Assembly (NCBI RefSeq): GCF_000003815.2
Contig: NC_049981.1
Coordinates: 29,769,535 to 29,833,534, forward strand
Direction: 5' to 3'
DNA length: 64,000 nucleotides
Origin: Branchiostoma floridae
Lineage: Eukaryota; Chordata; Leptocardii; Amphioxiformes; Branchiostomatidae
Shown here: positions 44,101 to 59,100 of the stretch, piece by piece
Numbering within the stretch: the first letter of the stretch is position 1
Layout: every line of letters starts with the position of its first letter
The notes under the pieces: generated by a model
Database searches by the model: none
What the model saw: the letters and a program-made list of their open reading frames with translations, nothing else
Told to the model about the DNA's origin: nothing
Translations under genes and position numbers: made by a program

Positions 44101-47100
44101 CTTGAAGGAAGAAAGAAAGAAAGAAAGAAAGACAGTAGTTGTTGCACAAGTCATGAATTAATACTCATTACGGATTAGGACAGACATTCGCTAACACATA
44201 CTCCAGAACTTTAATACTTTTACTAATTTCTTTTCTATGGCTGCTGGCATATCATTTTCATAGTATTTCATGTATAAACTTTCAATTGGCCTATCTATTT
44301 CTCAGTTTAAATCAAGTATGACTGATTTCAAGAATGTACATGTACATAAAGATATCTTTTCCAGTTTGTTTACAGCATTCAACAAAGAGAACGCCTAAGC
44401 AACGGGTAACACGAAAATACGACAGAGATGAAATGGAATAGAGGAGATAGAGGATGTAACACAAGTTTACACATCTGATTACATGTACAGGGATGTCCAA
44501 TGCTATCAATTCTTTCATATCGTACAAAACATAGTTAAGTTACAATTTCTGCGGACTTAGCTGATATCTGCAAAGTTTAAAATACTTTAAGAGGGAAACT
44601 GGGGGCCATTCCAATTCAAAGTATGCTTAAATTGGTTCAACATTTGATCACAAGCCAGAACCTGACGATTTTTCTTAGCTAACATCATGATAAAGACCCT
44701 TGACATTATAAATGTTAGTCTTTTTAAACAATCTGAAAAATTGTCATTTTACCAGTGTTTTACCCATCTTAGTGGTATCTTAGCATGAAAGTTCATCTGT
44801 GTTGGTAAATGACATTACTAGTATAGATAAACTAAACTTTAACAAACCAACACTAAAATTTGGGGCTAGTCCCAATCAATTTGTGTTGGTTAGATAAAGT
44901 TTAGCTTATCCTTAATAAGTGGTATCTTGCATATTAATTTGGATCTAAAGTGGTGGCCTTTATTTACAGTTCTCTTTTTAGGAAGTTCAACACAGATTAA
45001 TGACTGAAAGCTTCACCCAAGATTTTTAGAAGAAGTGGAGAAAAAGTTGGTTTACTTTAATTTTGCAAGAAATGAAACTTGATAAAACTGGACACTCCCT
45101 GAGTTGAACAACGGACAAATGGATTGTTAGGTATGGTAACCAACGGTAACGGTAACCAAGGGTTACCACTACCTAACTTCACATTCGTACCTTGGGACCT
45201 GGAATTCCGTTTATCCCCTGGGAAAATAAAAATAATGGGTACCAAACTTAAGTTAATAGAAGCAACAAAAATATGCATTGCAAGCAAAATGTTAGTGTTA
45301 ACATTATCCATGCACTCAGGCACAGCCAAATGGCTACTTTTTACAATCATAAAAACTTGAAATATGTATATGAAGTAGCTGGTAATAATACAGTAAAAGT
45401 AAAGTAAAACATGCATTCTTCAAAAACATGCTACTCAAAACAATTCACATGAATGAGTTGCAACGTGCTGTGTAACGAAGCAAAACCATGCAATATCTTA
45501 ACCTCCGTCGGAGATTTCGAGCAGGGCTGCAGCCTTTAATTCTATGGGGGGGAGGGGGGCACTGGTTCGCGATTTTCAACGTTGGCTAGGTTCTCTTATG
45601 CCGGGAAAGGGAGATTGCCGAGATACTGTAAATGCAGAAATGTTCGCGGTGGATTAATGTTCGCGGTTTTCGCAGCGGCCGCTTCCCCCGGAATTTAAAA
45701 CCACCGCGAACACTTATCCTTAACAGTAAGAGACTACAGTGCATGGTGCTACCGCGAAAAGTTCATTTTCCCGCTACCGCGAAATTAATCCCCGCGAACT
45801 TAAATGCATTTACAGTAATAAAACCTAGTCAATGTTGAAAATCACGGACCAGCACTGCCCACTCCCCCCATAAAGTAAAAGCTAGCCCCGCTAAAGTCTG
45901 CAACAACAGGCAAAAACAGTCATTTCTTTTTTAAAATGGAGTTATGAAAAACATGCAAAAGCACCATGCAAAATGTGAGGTGAAAATCAAAAGTGAATAC
46001 GTGGCTAACAAGGGGTTTAAGGAGAGGGTGGAAATTAATTAAGAAAGGTTAGTTACGGGAATTCCAGGATCTCCTCTCTCCCCATTCAGGCCTTCATCAC
46101 CCTTTGACCCCTAATGTTCCGTTCGGGGGAAAAGAAAATATGACAGAAAATGAAATATACAAAAAAATGGGAAAAATCAAATTATAGAATGTACAACATG
46201 GAAAAAGAATAATATAAAATGGAAGGTGGTGGAATACTTTCGTTTCAGTTTGTCTCACACCGCTTAGTAGGTTTGTAGTAATTGTAGTACTTAGTAGATG
46301 TTACGTGGCAGGGAGGGGTGAAAATACCTTAGGTCCGACCATGCCAGGAGCGCCCTGTACAGAAAAAGAGAGATGGATCATAAGTACTTTACAGTATATA
46401 GATATAAATTCGGCCGTCGGGCGATCCGACCCACAGTCGGGCTGGTACCTCGGGTGACACGGAATACACCGTGTTGTATTTTATTTATGTCATACCCACC
46501 TGCGAAAACCCATGTTTTGATGCGAAATGCGCCAGAAGTTGAACAAATTTGGTGCCCTCGAACAAAAAGTGTTACAAAAGTAATGTTCTAACGTCCAAAT
46601 CCGGTATTCGAATTTTCGACGGCGCCCCACTTGTCCCGCTCAAAATAGTTCGATTTATTCGAATGGAGCCCGTGTGATACAACTTAGAGCCCGTCTGATA
46701 CGGAAGTTATCACCCGGTCCGGAACACCCTTATCGAACGTTTCCGCGCCACAGGTATGACACAATATGAATTATGACCATATATTCTGTATCACCCGAGG
46801 TAAAAGTCCAAATGAGGGTTGGATCTCCCAACGACCGAAGGGTGGACAAAAAGTTTTTTGTCCTTCAAGAAATTCATGACACGAAATTGACCAAAAAGTA
46901 TTTTTGTAAGCTTTAATAAAATCAGCTTATTTATACCATGCATGCCAATTTGTAGCACAAATTTTCAGTCAATGTCTGACATTTTCATGCAATCATCCTG
47001 CATTGGTAACTTTTCGTCGTGCGGATAAACGAAGTCACTAACAATGGAGTGAATGGGAGCCGGTTTGGGATATGGGGATTCTGTGCACTTGACCTAAGCG

Positions 47101-50100
47101 TGCGTTGTGCAATTAACTGGCTTCTACTGTATTAGTATTATCATCAGTACACAAGCAGTTTACATGCACATAATGTACTCACCGGAGGACCAGGGAGTCC
47201 ATCCTTGCCCTGAAGGAAAAGTAGTACAGGTCCTAGGGTTAGTAACCATGGCAACAACATCCCTTCACATTCCCTCAATCCGTCATTCTCCAGTTAGTTC
47301 CAATACCATGGCAACGGTAGCCATGGTAACAGCAACCATGGGAATAATATCAAATCCCAGTTTATCTATCCCGATTAGTAATTTATTCCCAAAAACTGGA
47401 TCATACATTGTAGGCAGTTTCCAATACGGATGATAAGAAATGACTTTTTGGGAAAAAAGTCCTGATAATCAAATACCGGCACTGACATGTGATGAAAGTT
47501 AGTTGAGTGAACATTTTCTACGGTGTAACGTAAAAAGGATAAAACGGTACTCAACAGGGTTTCGTGTTCAGGTTAGTGTATAGTATAGTGTACATGTAGT
47601 TGCCATCCTTCTGCAGATGGCATTTGTCAATGTTAGAGAGTTTTGCTACGTCATGCTCTGACCATGATGATAGGACCAACTGGCAACTGGACAATCATCC
47701 TGTCAGGACATACTATAGCAACTAAGTCAGGCCGGCTAGTGCATGGGGCAAGCTATCAGGCAGTCAGACAACCAGACTTTGTGTAGTGCTGCTGTTGAAA
47801 TGCTGCCAGATAGAGACAAACCTGGGGGCTAATTTCCATGTTTAAACCAGAACAATACATTTCCTTGGCTCTTTGACATTTTTAGGTGAAAGCTACAAAC
47901 AGAGGACAGGGAGGAAATCTTTGGTATGACTGTATTCGAGTGCATCAAGGCATAAACCTGGCCCTCAAGCAAGCTCTGTTTTCATCACGCTTTTCAAGTT
48001 GAGCATACTTTTAAACAATCCGGGCAACAAATCAGAGTTGTATTGTCTTATATATATGCTATGTCTACCTTGTTCCCCCAATAAGCTAAGCAGGACAGGT
48101 CAAGGGACTAGTGTTGAGCATTGTCAACCTGTTCGGTTTTTGTTTGAGTCTGTTTTTAGAAGCTACAATTTATAAATGAAGTCCACATGAGAACCACATG
48201 CGAGAAAAATGCCCCATGTACCGGCCAGCCTGCCTGTACGTATGTACGAGGATCATGTAGGTAATTGTAGAAGACAACCTCTAGTCAACCATACAAGCTT
48301 ACGCCACATCCTTAGACAGGATGCGGGAGCCACATGCATGTACATGTAGTTCCCGTTAAGAAACGTAATTCAAGCCCACTGCCCATATGGCTTCTTCATA
48401 GCCTGCGCATCATCCAAGTTAGTTTACTGGGGCTCTCATACTCCCCTGTTGTGTTGGTGAGAAGGGAGTACATGTCTATGAGAGCACCAGTTAGCTAACC
48501 CATAACCAGGATGGCATTCAGGCTGGCTTCTTTTGTGGTAAGGCTTGAACAGGGTCTCCAGTTTCAAACTTTTTTTGATCCCACCCATTATTGAATTTTT
48601 CGCTGTTAAATCTGTAATTTTGTGTGTAAGAAAATATTCATCCATTCTATGTCAACAAGTTCAGATTTTGGAAGGATGGGAGGGGTGGGGGGGGGGGGTC
48701 CTGGAGACAGCCCTGGGCTTGAATGATGGCACAAGCGTGTACGGTTGGCTTGATGTTGTCCACTACAACATTGCCCACGTATGTACGAGGATAATGTTAG
48801 GGGACATCATTAGTCTTACCGGTTGGCCAGCTTTCCCTATCCCAGCAGGGCCCTGAAAAGGTGGCAATGGTAGCACAGGCATCACAAAACAACATTCCAC
48901 ACTCCACACACAGGGAGACAAGGGGATCATCCATTACTGGCACCAAAGGGGTCTACTCATCAGTAGTAGTGGGCTTGTTTTCTTTTGCTGAGGTAAGTAG
49001 TCCACACTACATGAAGAGGGGTTTACATGGGGTTTGTATGACAGGTCACAGAGGCTACGCTAGAATAGGTTCAAATTTGATTAAACCACATACAGGCCCT
49101 TTTGTTCAGCCAGCCCCAATTTTAAGCTTGTTTAAAAGTGCCAAAGTCAAGCCAATATCATCGTGGACATTATAAAGAAAATACAGTCATTACAAAATTT
49201 AAAGGAAAACCAAATTTTCACTTCTCAAACTGGCACATGACATTACAGCTATTCTAACTTTCATAATTTCAGAATATTGCCACTAAATGCACACAGTTTT
49301 GACATCCATTACATAAATACACATGTGCATTATATTTATATTTATATTTACTGAATCTAAGACAAACATTATATTGCCTTTGACTCTCAACAACGCATTA
49401 TACAAAAATTTCACAAAAAGTTTTTTTTAAGAGTCCAATGCACAGTATCTAAGCCGTGCATTAACTCTTATGCCACAATTTGTTTGCAGCCAAAATAAGC
49501 TGATGGCATGTGCTAACTTATATGCAACACAAGCTAAAAAGCTTATCAAATGCACAAATCTACTAAAGACACTTCACGGCCTGCATTTTGTAAGAATTTT
49601 GATTCCTGTTTCCGCCGGTTTTCCAAAACTTTGTGTTCACACACACAGTCTGCAAAAGTTTGTGCCACAATCTACATTTTGTATGTGATTTCAGTGCAGA
49701 CAAAATTAATCTGCATTTTTGAATACCATTATAAAGTTGAGGTTGAATGAGTTAAACTTTTAAACTGTTAATCATTATAAAATTTCAATCACAAGGGAAT
49801 ATAGCCTGGGTACCATCCGATTTCTACCGGGGATCCTTGCACTTGCTACCAGCTACCAGCTCCCAGCAAGTGCCAGGAGCCCTGGTAGAAATTGGATGGT
49901 ACCCAGGCTAAATATATACTAAAGGGTATACACCAAATCCTTACAAAATGCAGTACGTATGAGTTTAAGATAATGCAAGTGTTACCTTATACATATGAGA
50001 CAAAAACACCCCCTATCCATGGCAAGCACAGGGGGAAGTGACCATTGGTTAGTATGGTGAATGGTTAGTATTGGTGCACAGCAATTCTGTTAGCAAATGG

Positions 50101-53100
50101 CAAGCCGTTGTTAGCTGTCAATCAAATCCACACTGATTTCAACCTGACCAATCGAAACATTCCAGTCGACTGGATGTAAAGTTCTGAGATAAATGTTTCA
50201 CTTCTGGATGAAGACATCGTCAATGTTTTAATTGATTGATTAATACTAATTATTTTGGCTACAAAAAAATACAAATGTAGGAAGGCAAAGAAACTAAGTA
50301 TTCAAAAATGTTTCTTAAATCTACTGTTTCTTAAAATTACTGTTTTTTTCTGCAATTTTTAAGTCTATTTGAGAAGCAAAGTTGGACAACTTGGGCACCT
50401 GCTTGAATCTCAGTTTGTTCTTAGCCAATCCTTAAATTTCCTTAAGAAAGTTGTATTGCTGCACCAGTCTCAAAACTTTCACTGCAAGTCACCCTGGCAT
50501 ATTTATCGCCAAGATCAATCCAATCATGAGTAAGCAAGGGAAAAAAATGTTAACGGTTATGGATTCATGGTAATTTTCACACAATATGGACATGATGTGG
50601 GGGAGGGGGGGAGGGGCAAATGGTCATCAACATACTTGGTCACATGACATGGGTATAATAAGTACATATATGCACATGGCTACTGATGTGTCAATAGTTT
50701 CTGAGGGCGCTTTTCACCTGTGTTAGCATGACTTTGACCTGTGATCCTGGACAAATAATTGAAAACTTGCCATGTAATCCTAGAAAAACTTTTTTTCATC
50801 AAATGAAACTGAAACTTAAACATCCTAATGTTACGCATGCTGGTAAGATGATATGATACTTAGACAGATGTTGTATTTTTCACATCAAATTATTGGTCAG
50901 CAAAAACGTTGTTGAAAAAGCACAAAAGTATACAGTGGACCAAAGTCAGGATTATTCAACAAAACTACTTAATCAATTTCAATGCTTATCATTATCAACT
51001 ACCTTTGTATTTTGTTTCATTCCTTTATCTACAAATGTAATTTAGCCAATCTATCCCTATATTTAAATGATTATGTTTAAATGTTATGCTAAATTTGCTT
51101 TCTTTTCATTGTTTACAAAAAGGCTATAATAATATCTGTGGTTGTCGTAATGACTACTGTACTTCACAATGAACTGAAAACCCACATACATGTACATGTA
51201 TATAACGCCATGTTTCAATAGCAAACACTCCATTTTCTCCTGCAGAATGTCATTCATTTCCTGCAGAACGTTATTCATTATCTTATTTCGAATTTCTCTA
51301 ATACCATTATGCAAAGACCGTCTTGATTTTATGTAAATTTGTCTTATACCTTTGTAAAGATATGTTATTTGGAGACCTACATGTATGCAATCAGCTGTGC
51401 TGCCTACAGGTCTGTGTAATGTACCGTCGCATTTTGAATAAATAAATTCTCCCTTCGCATTTTGAATAAATAAATTCTCCCTATTGCCAAACAAAATCTC
51501 CACAATACATTTCCTCTTTTACATTGATCTTCCATCTAGATGAGAGTGGTCAAACATCACAGGTAAAAGTTAAGCTGACAAAGGTTAAAATAGGCCCAAA
51601 CACATCAGTTTGTGCTATACCGAGTGCCATTGCATACCCAAAAGGAAGATGGGGGATGGGGATGGGAGATTTAGATGATGGTTAGCATCACGCCACACAC
51701 AGGTGAAGTCAGGCGGAAGTTTTGTGTGAACTTACAGGTAAGCCCATGGGTCCTCTGTCTCCCTTTGCCCCCGCTGGTCCCATTGCACCTGCCGGACCCT
51801 ACGAGTTGGGAATGTCAACGGCACTACTCACTACACTAGCAGTGTCACCACTACATCATTGCTACCTCGCTAAGGGAGAACCTTTGCGGCGCCACCAGTG
51901 TCATTAAACAGCATTAATCATCAAGCCATGGCAGAGAGTGGGGTTAAAGCCGAGAGTCTATATGGGCTAACGCTAGTTCACCTTTATCTGGGGGGTAACC
52001 TATATCCGTTGTTTTTAACAATCATGGTATCAAGGGATATATGTTTGCTTTAACCTTTGTTTATTCATGAAAGCTCAAATCGGCCTGCAGGCCACATTGC
52101 ATTGAGGTCACGAGGGAAGTGGTAAGGGTCATATAACAAAATTTGTAACAGAGCTAACAGTTACAATTTACATCATTATAAGTCCTAGTAAATCTATACA
52201 CATATTTTACACATACATGGTACGAAATACGTAATGGTGAGAGCTGCTGCAGGATTCGAGTCCATTTTTTCAGTTGTTTCTGTTACATTTTGCAATATTG
52301 CAATAATTTGAAAGCACTGTTACTGTATCTAATTTCTATCTGTCTACTTGTTCCCCTGAATACCATTTAAAAAACAATGGATATAGGTTACCCCACGGAT
52401 AAAGGTGAACTAGGGCTACACCGGTCAATCTAGAATGTAGTAGTGTCTCTGGGAGCTAGGGCAGTGCTATGTTTGTTACAATCATTACAGTACTACTATA
52501 ATAACATATACATTTTGTTCCTAACATTGTACAATTTTTTCCCTCACAGCAAAGTCTGATGTAGTTTGTTGTCTTGAAGAATGCATGAAGCTTACCATTG
52601 CTCCCGTTTTCCCTGTGTCACCTACGTCGCCCTGTAAGTGGTCAACAGAGGTCTGTATAACTGGCAGTCAAAACAATCATACAACATGTCGTGTATCCTC
52701 TTCTTTGTATACATGTAACAGGGTTCTAGCTAGTCCGTTTTAGTGCAAAGGGTCTTACCTTACCTAGTCCCATACTCCAAAAGGCCACCATGTCATGAAT
52801 AGATTTTCACCTAGATTACGTAGTGGTTCTTTGCAAGTATGTACTCCTGGAGTATAGCAATGTCTCATCATTTGCCAGCAAAATGAGCCAAAAAAGACAA
52901 CAGATAAAGGCCTGCTATGGAGGCTATTCTGAAACCACCTCCGGAGCAAATCCTAGTATGAACAGGGTAATATCTTCTTGATATAGCAGCTTCCCAACAT
53001 GTAAACATTGATACCTCTACTGCAACAGTACTGTATGCCATGAACAACATGTGAAGTAAATTGTACCTAATTAGGCTAATAACCTCGGCACAATTCAACG

Positions 53101-56100
53101 ACCCTACCTTAGGTCCTGGTTCCCCTCTTAATCCCTGAGCTCCCTGCAAATGACAAAAAAGTTACATTATATATATTATACCTGTATCTACATTTGTATA
53201 TCTATGCCTGAGAATTTTGTGTATAGCCAGTAAACATAATGTACATTGTAACTGCCCTTTGTCACAGAAAATTATCACCCGGTTCGGAACACCCGTATCA
53301 AACGTTATCGCGGCCCAGGTATGACATAATAGAAACTTACATAGGAGACATGTAACTCTCTTACTTTCTATTGGAGAGGAACCATGCAATAATTATTTTT
53401 TTCCTTTTATCTTACCATTGGTCCTGGTGGGCCTCTTGGACCTGGCATCTAAGATAACAGATGAAAACAGAAGAATTGTTAAAATTTGCCATTGTGACAG
53501 TACTATGGCACAATCCCTACAGAGTCTACTGAAAAGTCTGCAGCCCTATGGTAATCTATCAGAAGCAGTATCACTTTGATACAGACATTTTTTTCTGTTG
53601 TTGTTTTTCCATCTAATGTAAGGCTCACAAGATTTTGGCTAAAGAAGAGCTACTGTAACATGTATTACTGATGACCACTACATATATATCATCAATACAT
53701 TAGTACCAACCAGTATTTCAAAAAGAATTTTTCCCCATACTGATCATGACCTTTCTTTGAGATGTCAACCTACAAGACTACAGAGGAGTTAGAGAAAGTG
53801 ATGTACCGTACGTACTATAGCAGTTCCCTCTCCGGCATCACCCTATCGTTAGGAGAGACGACAGGTGTGAGTAACGAACATCCTAACGAGTTTAGTCTAC
53901 ATTGAACCCAAAATTAAGTCAGGATATGAACTCTACATTTTTTCTGAAACGTGGCACACCGTCTAAAAAAAATTAGTGACATCTTCAACATGCTTTAGCT
54001 ACTTAGTCACAAACTAGACATAACTACATGTATATGTTGTGTACCATACTACAAGAATGTAGTTAGGGGTAATACAAATTGACTGGCTACAACAAGCTTT
54101 AGAAAAGGACTGTTTGGGTAAAAATACCAAACTAGTCAGGAATAAATTTTAAATTAATTTGTGACATGTCACTCATCTTATCTTCAACTCTTTGATTGAT
54201 GAATCATCAGAAATCAAAAGCATTACTTTATTAAGAACAGTTAGCAGCAGACTACATTACAGCAGTTACTGGCCTTATGTCAGAAATAATAGTTTCTTTG
54301 GGGCAGCAGAAATAAAACCAATTACTTTGCACCTAAATTGGAGGGTTCTGGTATCCATTTGTTCTGGTATCAATGTTTTGTGCATGCCCAAAACCAAAAA
54401 TGAACTGTTTTGTACTCTTAAAATTTAAGAGTAGTGTCAAGCCAGTTTAATAACTGCAATTACTGATTCTTAAAGAAAAGAAGGTCACATACAGGTGAAA
54501 GCAAAGTGTGTGTGTGTGTGTGTGTGTGTGTTCGTGCGTGTGTGTGTATGTGTGTATGTGTGAGTGCACATGTGTGTGTGTGTGCGTGTATCCTGTGTGC
54601 ATTTCAGAAGAAACCACTTTTTCTGATTCATAAGACAACTTGGTGAACATTCAACCACTACATCACTAGAGGTGTGGGAGATGGCGAATAACATCTACGC
54701 AGCAGAAACACCACTCGGGAGGAACTATCTGTGAATTACCCGGTCTCCCTTTTTGCCATCAAATCCCTATGTCAAGAGTCAGACAGGCACAAGTGCAACG
54801 AGGAATGGGGTAGAACGACAAGAAGAGATGCAACAAGAAAAAAAGGGGGAGGGAGAGAAAATAAGTGAGACAATGTACCTGATAGGAGAACTTAGGTAGC
54901 ACATTGAGGTTGTTACACAAATGAAGATATGAAAATAGAGGGAAGAAAACAAGAGGACCAGTTCCAGTTGTAAGGCCATCGGACCCGGGGATGGTCGACA
55001 GTCCCTCTCACATGGGCAAACATGTTGTATAAATGTTGCAGCTGTAAATATCAGCCCTCGTAAAAGTACGCCCATAGACTTTTTTAAGGTCATGGGGGCA
55101 GTGGGTTGTTATCCACTGTCTATTGGGCATTGTATTAGAGGCCCAACCCTCTCCTCCTACTGCTTTTTACAAAGTCAGGTATCCATTTTTACACCTGGGT
55201 GGAGTGAGGAAAGTCGTGTAAAATGACTACCCAAAGGGCAAAAGTTTGGTCGCATGACAGTATTCGAACCCTGGACCTCTGGATGGTTCTGGGCTGATCA
55301 TGAATACCCTGTAGTTATATGGCCCACGACACCACCTAAACCAGTCCAATATCGTGCCGTTTTTTTTCTTCATGTCAGCATTTGCCCAAATGAGAGGGAA
55401 GAGAACAGATAAGGATACATGTACATACAAACAGAAGAATATTTGAGAAACAAACAGAAAGAAATACGCAGAAAAAAAGACTTTTTTTCAAACACAATTG
55501 ACAAGACAGAAGTCGTCTACTACTAAAATATGGTCAAGCTCTGTACCTTTTTCCCAGGAGCACCCTGAAAAGAGGCGGAAAAAAAGAAATTTTAGATTTG
55601 ATTGTCAGTGGATATACACATGTAAATACTAAACAATGATACCTTCAATGAACGAGTTAATATAAAGTCGATAAGTGTTACTTTTTTTTACCAGAACACA
55701 AATTCATGTAAATCAAGACAAGTCTATTAAGCAAATTGTTAGTGGAAGTTTCATTTATCGCTCTCCAAACAAATGTTCTTAATTGTTATTGCATGCAGTT
55801 GGCCAGGGAATACAGACATTGTTCTCTATGTAAGGATATGGTTACTAAGCAAAACATTTTATGGAAAATTTGTGGTTAGAAAGAAATGTTGGCAAGAGTT
55901 ATTGCTACAAAAAGTTGTCATAAATGCAATTACAATAAATTCTGAACATACAATGTCCATATCATTGACTTAACATTCAAGTTCAAAGCAAACATCTTAA
56001 ATTGTTTTATTTAAAGTCCAGAAAGACCTCTCAAAAGTTTACAGTCCCTAATGTCTGTCAACCTTACGACCCGTGGTTTAGTTGTAATAAAAGTCAGTAG

Positions 56101-59100
56101 AAAATCATGAACTGAAGAAATGATATCAAATTAAAAGATCAATTAAATCAAATAAACGTAACATCTATCCTTTGTTTTCTACGAATGTTAATGTTGGTGT
56201 GTTTGGCAGGTCTTTCTGGACTTGATTTAAAGAGTCTCAAATTTCGGCAAAAATAGCCAGAAGTGAAAATGTGTGAAAAGTCCCAATATTTCCCATATGT
56301 TCACTGCTGGCTATTTTTGGGACAGGGGAAGTACCGCGGGTCCGGGCGGGCCTTGTACGCCATCGTTGCCAGGTTCGCCTTTATCACCCTGGTTTGAATC
56401 AAGGTCGTGCAATTTGCGTTAGAACAAACAAGGACAAACGAACGAACAACACATTGTGTCACTTTCTAATCAAAATCTTCACCTTGTGAGGATACAAAAT
56501 GTAAGTGTCCAATAAGTAGTGCATAATCTTGTTAATGAGAGGATACCAAACCAAATCTTAACCAATAATGATAACGAGAACTAAATTCACCTATCACCTA
56601 CAAAAGATAGAAACTACGTTATTTTGTAAGTCACCTACAAAAGATAGAACGAAGATGTAATGACCGACATTTTCCTCACAAGGATGATGTTTCTTGATTC
56701 AAGTTTCTAGCTTGGGTTAAACTTTGTCCAAAACACAAATTGAATGATATGTTCTGTCTCATGTCTTCAACAGTGCTTACACTTGTCTCAAAGTCCTGTT
56801 GTTATACTTTATCCGCAGGGTAACCTATAGCCATTGATTGTATTGACGAATCCAGATATCAAGTCGACAGACAGTGGTTTCAAATTGCAATGTTTTGACA
56901 ATGTTGTAGTTTGAAACCACCGTCGATCGACTTGATATCCCCAGTTAATCTGTTTTTAATACTGGCAGACATAAGTTGCCCTGCAGATAAAAATAAACTA
57001 GCATGAACCAATATCACTAACACTAGCATGCTTTGAAACAGTATCAAACTGTTGCTTGTTTCTTTTCTGTGAACACAAGAGGGTTCTTACAGGTGGTCCA
57101 GGAAGACCCATCTCTCCTCGGTCGCCTTTCACTCCGATTCCGGGAAGGCCGGGCTGTCCGCGCTGGCCGGGGTCGCCATCTTTGCCGGGCGTGCCATCAG
57201 AGCCAGGGCGCCCCTGCAACAATCATACATTATACATACATGACAACAGTACTATAAGACGGCATATATAGAGTGCGCCAAAGGATACAATGCCTGTGAT
57301 GCTGACCAACCAAACTGAACATATTCTGCTTGCAAGTAAAGGGGCACTCCACTCAAGAAGGGAGTGTCATTTTCTGCATGTTTGCCAAAGGATAGAATGC
57401 CTGTGAGTGGGATGAGGACCAACCAAACTGAACTTAAACCTATGGGGTCTTGCTTGACAGAAAGAGCTGCTGCAAACGAATTCTGCTTGCAGCTAAACCT
57501 ATGGGGTCTTACTTGACAGAAAGATCTGTTGCAAACAAATTCTGCTTGCAGTTAAACCTATGTGGTCTTGCTTGACAGAAAGTATCTGTTTGCAAACAAA
57601 TTCCTACCACCTGCTTCGATGTTACCATCCAGATTTGTCCAACAATGAAGAGCTTTGTTTGTTAAAAGTATGACTTTTAGGTCGAAGTGACAACGACATT
57701 TTCTTCACAACAAGGTCAGAATCAAAGGCTGAATTGACAAGAAAAGACACCAACCTGCAAAGTTAGTTTGTACACTTGTAACATTATGTTCATCGATTTG
57801 AAAGAAGCAAGCCATGCCAATCTTGTTTAGGAATTCCTTGCATGAAATGAAGTTAAGCTGTACCTTAACCTGGTATTCTATCTTCTACCTACATATAACT
57901 TTATGTAACATGAAACAATACATCTGATTTTCTTCACCCTATAAACTATAATGTTAACGCTAGCTGACCTTTAACCGCGGGGTAACCTTTATTCGTTGTT
58001 TTCAATAACAGAATTCCCTATCTTTTCAACCATCGGATATACATTGTAAGTTACCCTGCGGATAATGGTCAACGAGTGTCACTTTTAAGGCAAATAGAAA
58101 GGTTGGGAAGCTACGGGCAAGGCAATGGAAGGCTGTTTGATATAAAATTTGAAATCTTCATCAAGTCTTGCCATTCGAGCATCTCACAGGAAAAAAAACG
58201 GAACACTGTTACAAATCAACGCAAATGTTTTTGAAACCCTCAAGAATCTGGTTCCACATTCCACATTCAACAGAATCGAATGAAGGCAGAACAGACTAGA
58301 AGATCTTCTTGGTGCAGGTCTCCCAGAAAGTGCAAACAAAATTTAACACTGCAGTGCCACATGCATTTCTGGTCTGGGAATCCATGTGCACTCCTCCATT
58401 CATACAGACTGTACGTACAATGTACAGCTAAGTTTATGTGCTAGCATTACAGCAAGGTGTTTGACATCCGGGGAGAGAGAGAGCCATGATGGTAGCTGTA
58501 CATGTGCACATGCAGCACTGTGGTACACTACAGTGCATTAATTCACACGATTCTGTGAGAGTTTTCTGAACCTATGGACACACAGTCTTTCCTCCATTTT
58601 AAGCAAACTAGAGGGGGCTAACTGTACATTAAAAAGTTGATTCTTTGCTCTGGACAAAGGTATTCAGTTCACTTTAAGAAATTCTTTTCATAGATTTCTG
58701 TGACGATCACAATCACAGTGACTTGGAAAACCTGTGTTGCTAAAGTGGGGATGTCAGACGCTTTGGCTCTCTATCAACTTGGCCTATGGCTTAAATCAGA
58801 CAAACTTGGCTCAAGACCTTTGTCAACTTGGCCCAACACTAACCCCTAACTAAGCCTAACCCTGGCCAAGTTGACCAGGGCATTGGTAACCTCCAAGCAG
58901 AGGAGCGCCCATGTAATTTTTCCGACTACTACTATATCTACGCAACTCAACCTCTGCTTGGAGAATAGGGTGTTGGGCCAAGTTGACTAGGGTGTAGGGC
59001 CAAGTTGAACAGGGTGTTGACCTCTAATGTTTTAGAGTACAAAAAATAGATATGTAATATGCTTTCGATATAGAATGGGTATTGTAGTGAAATTACCATG

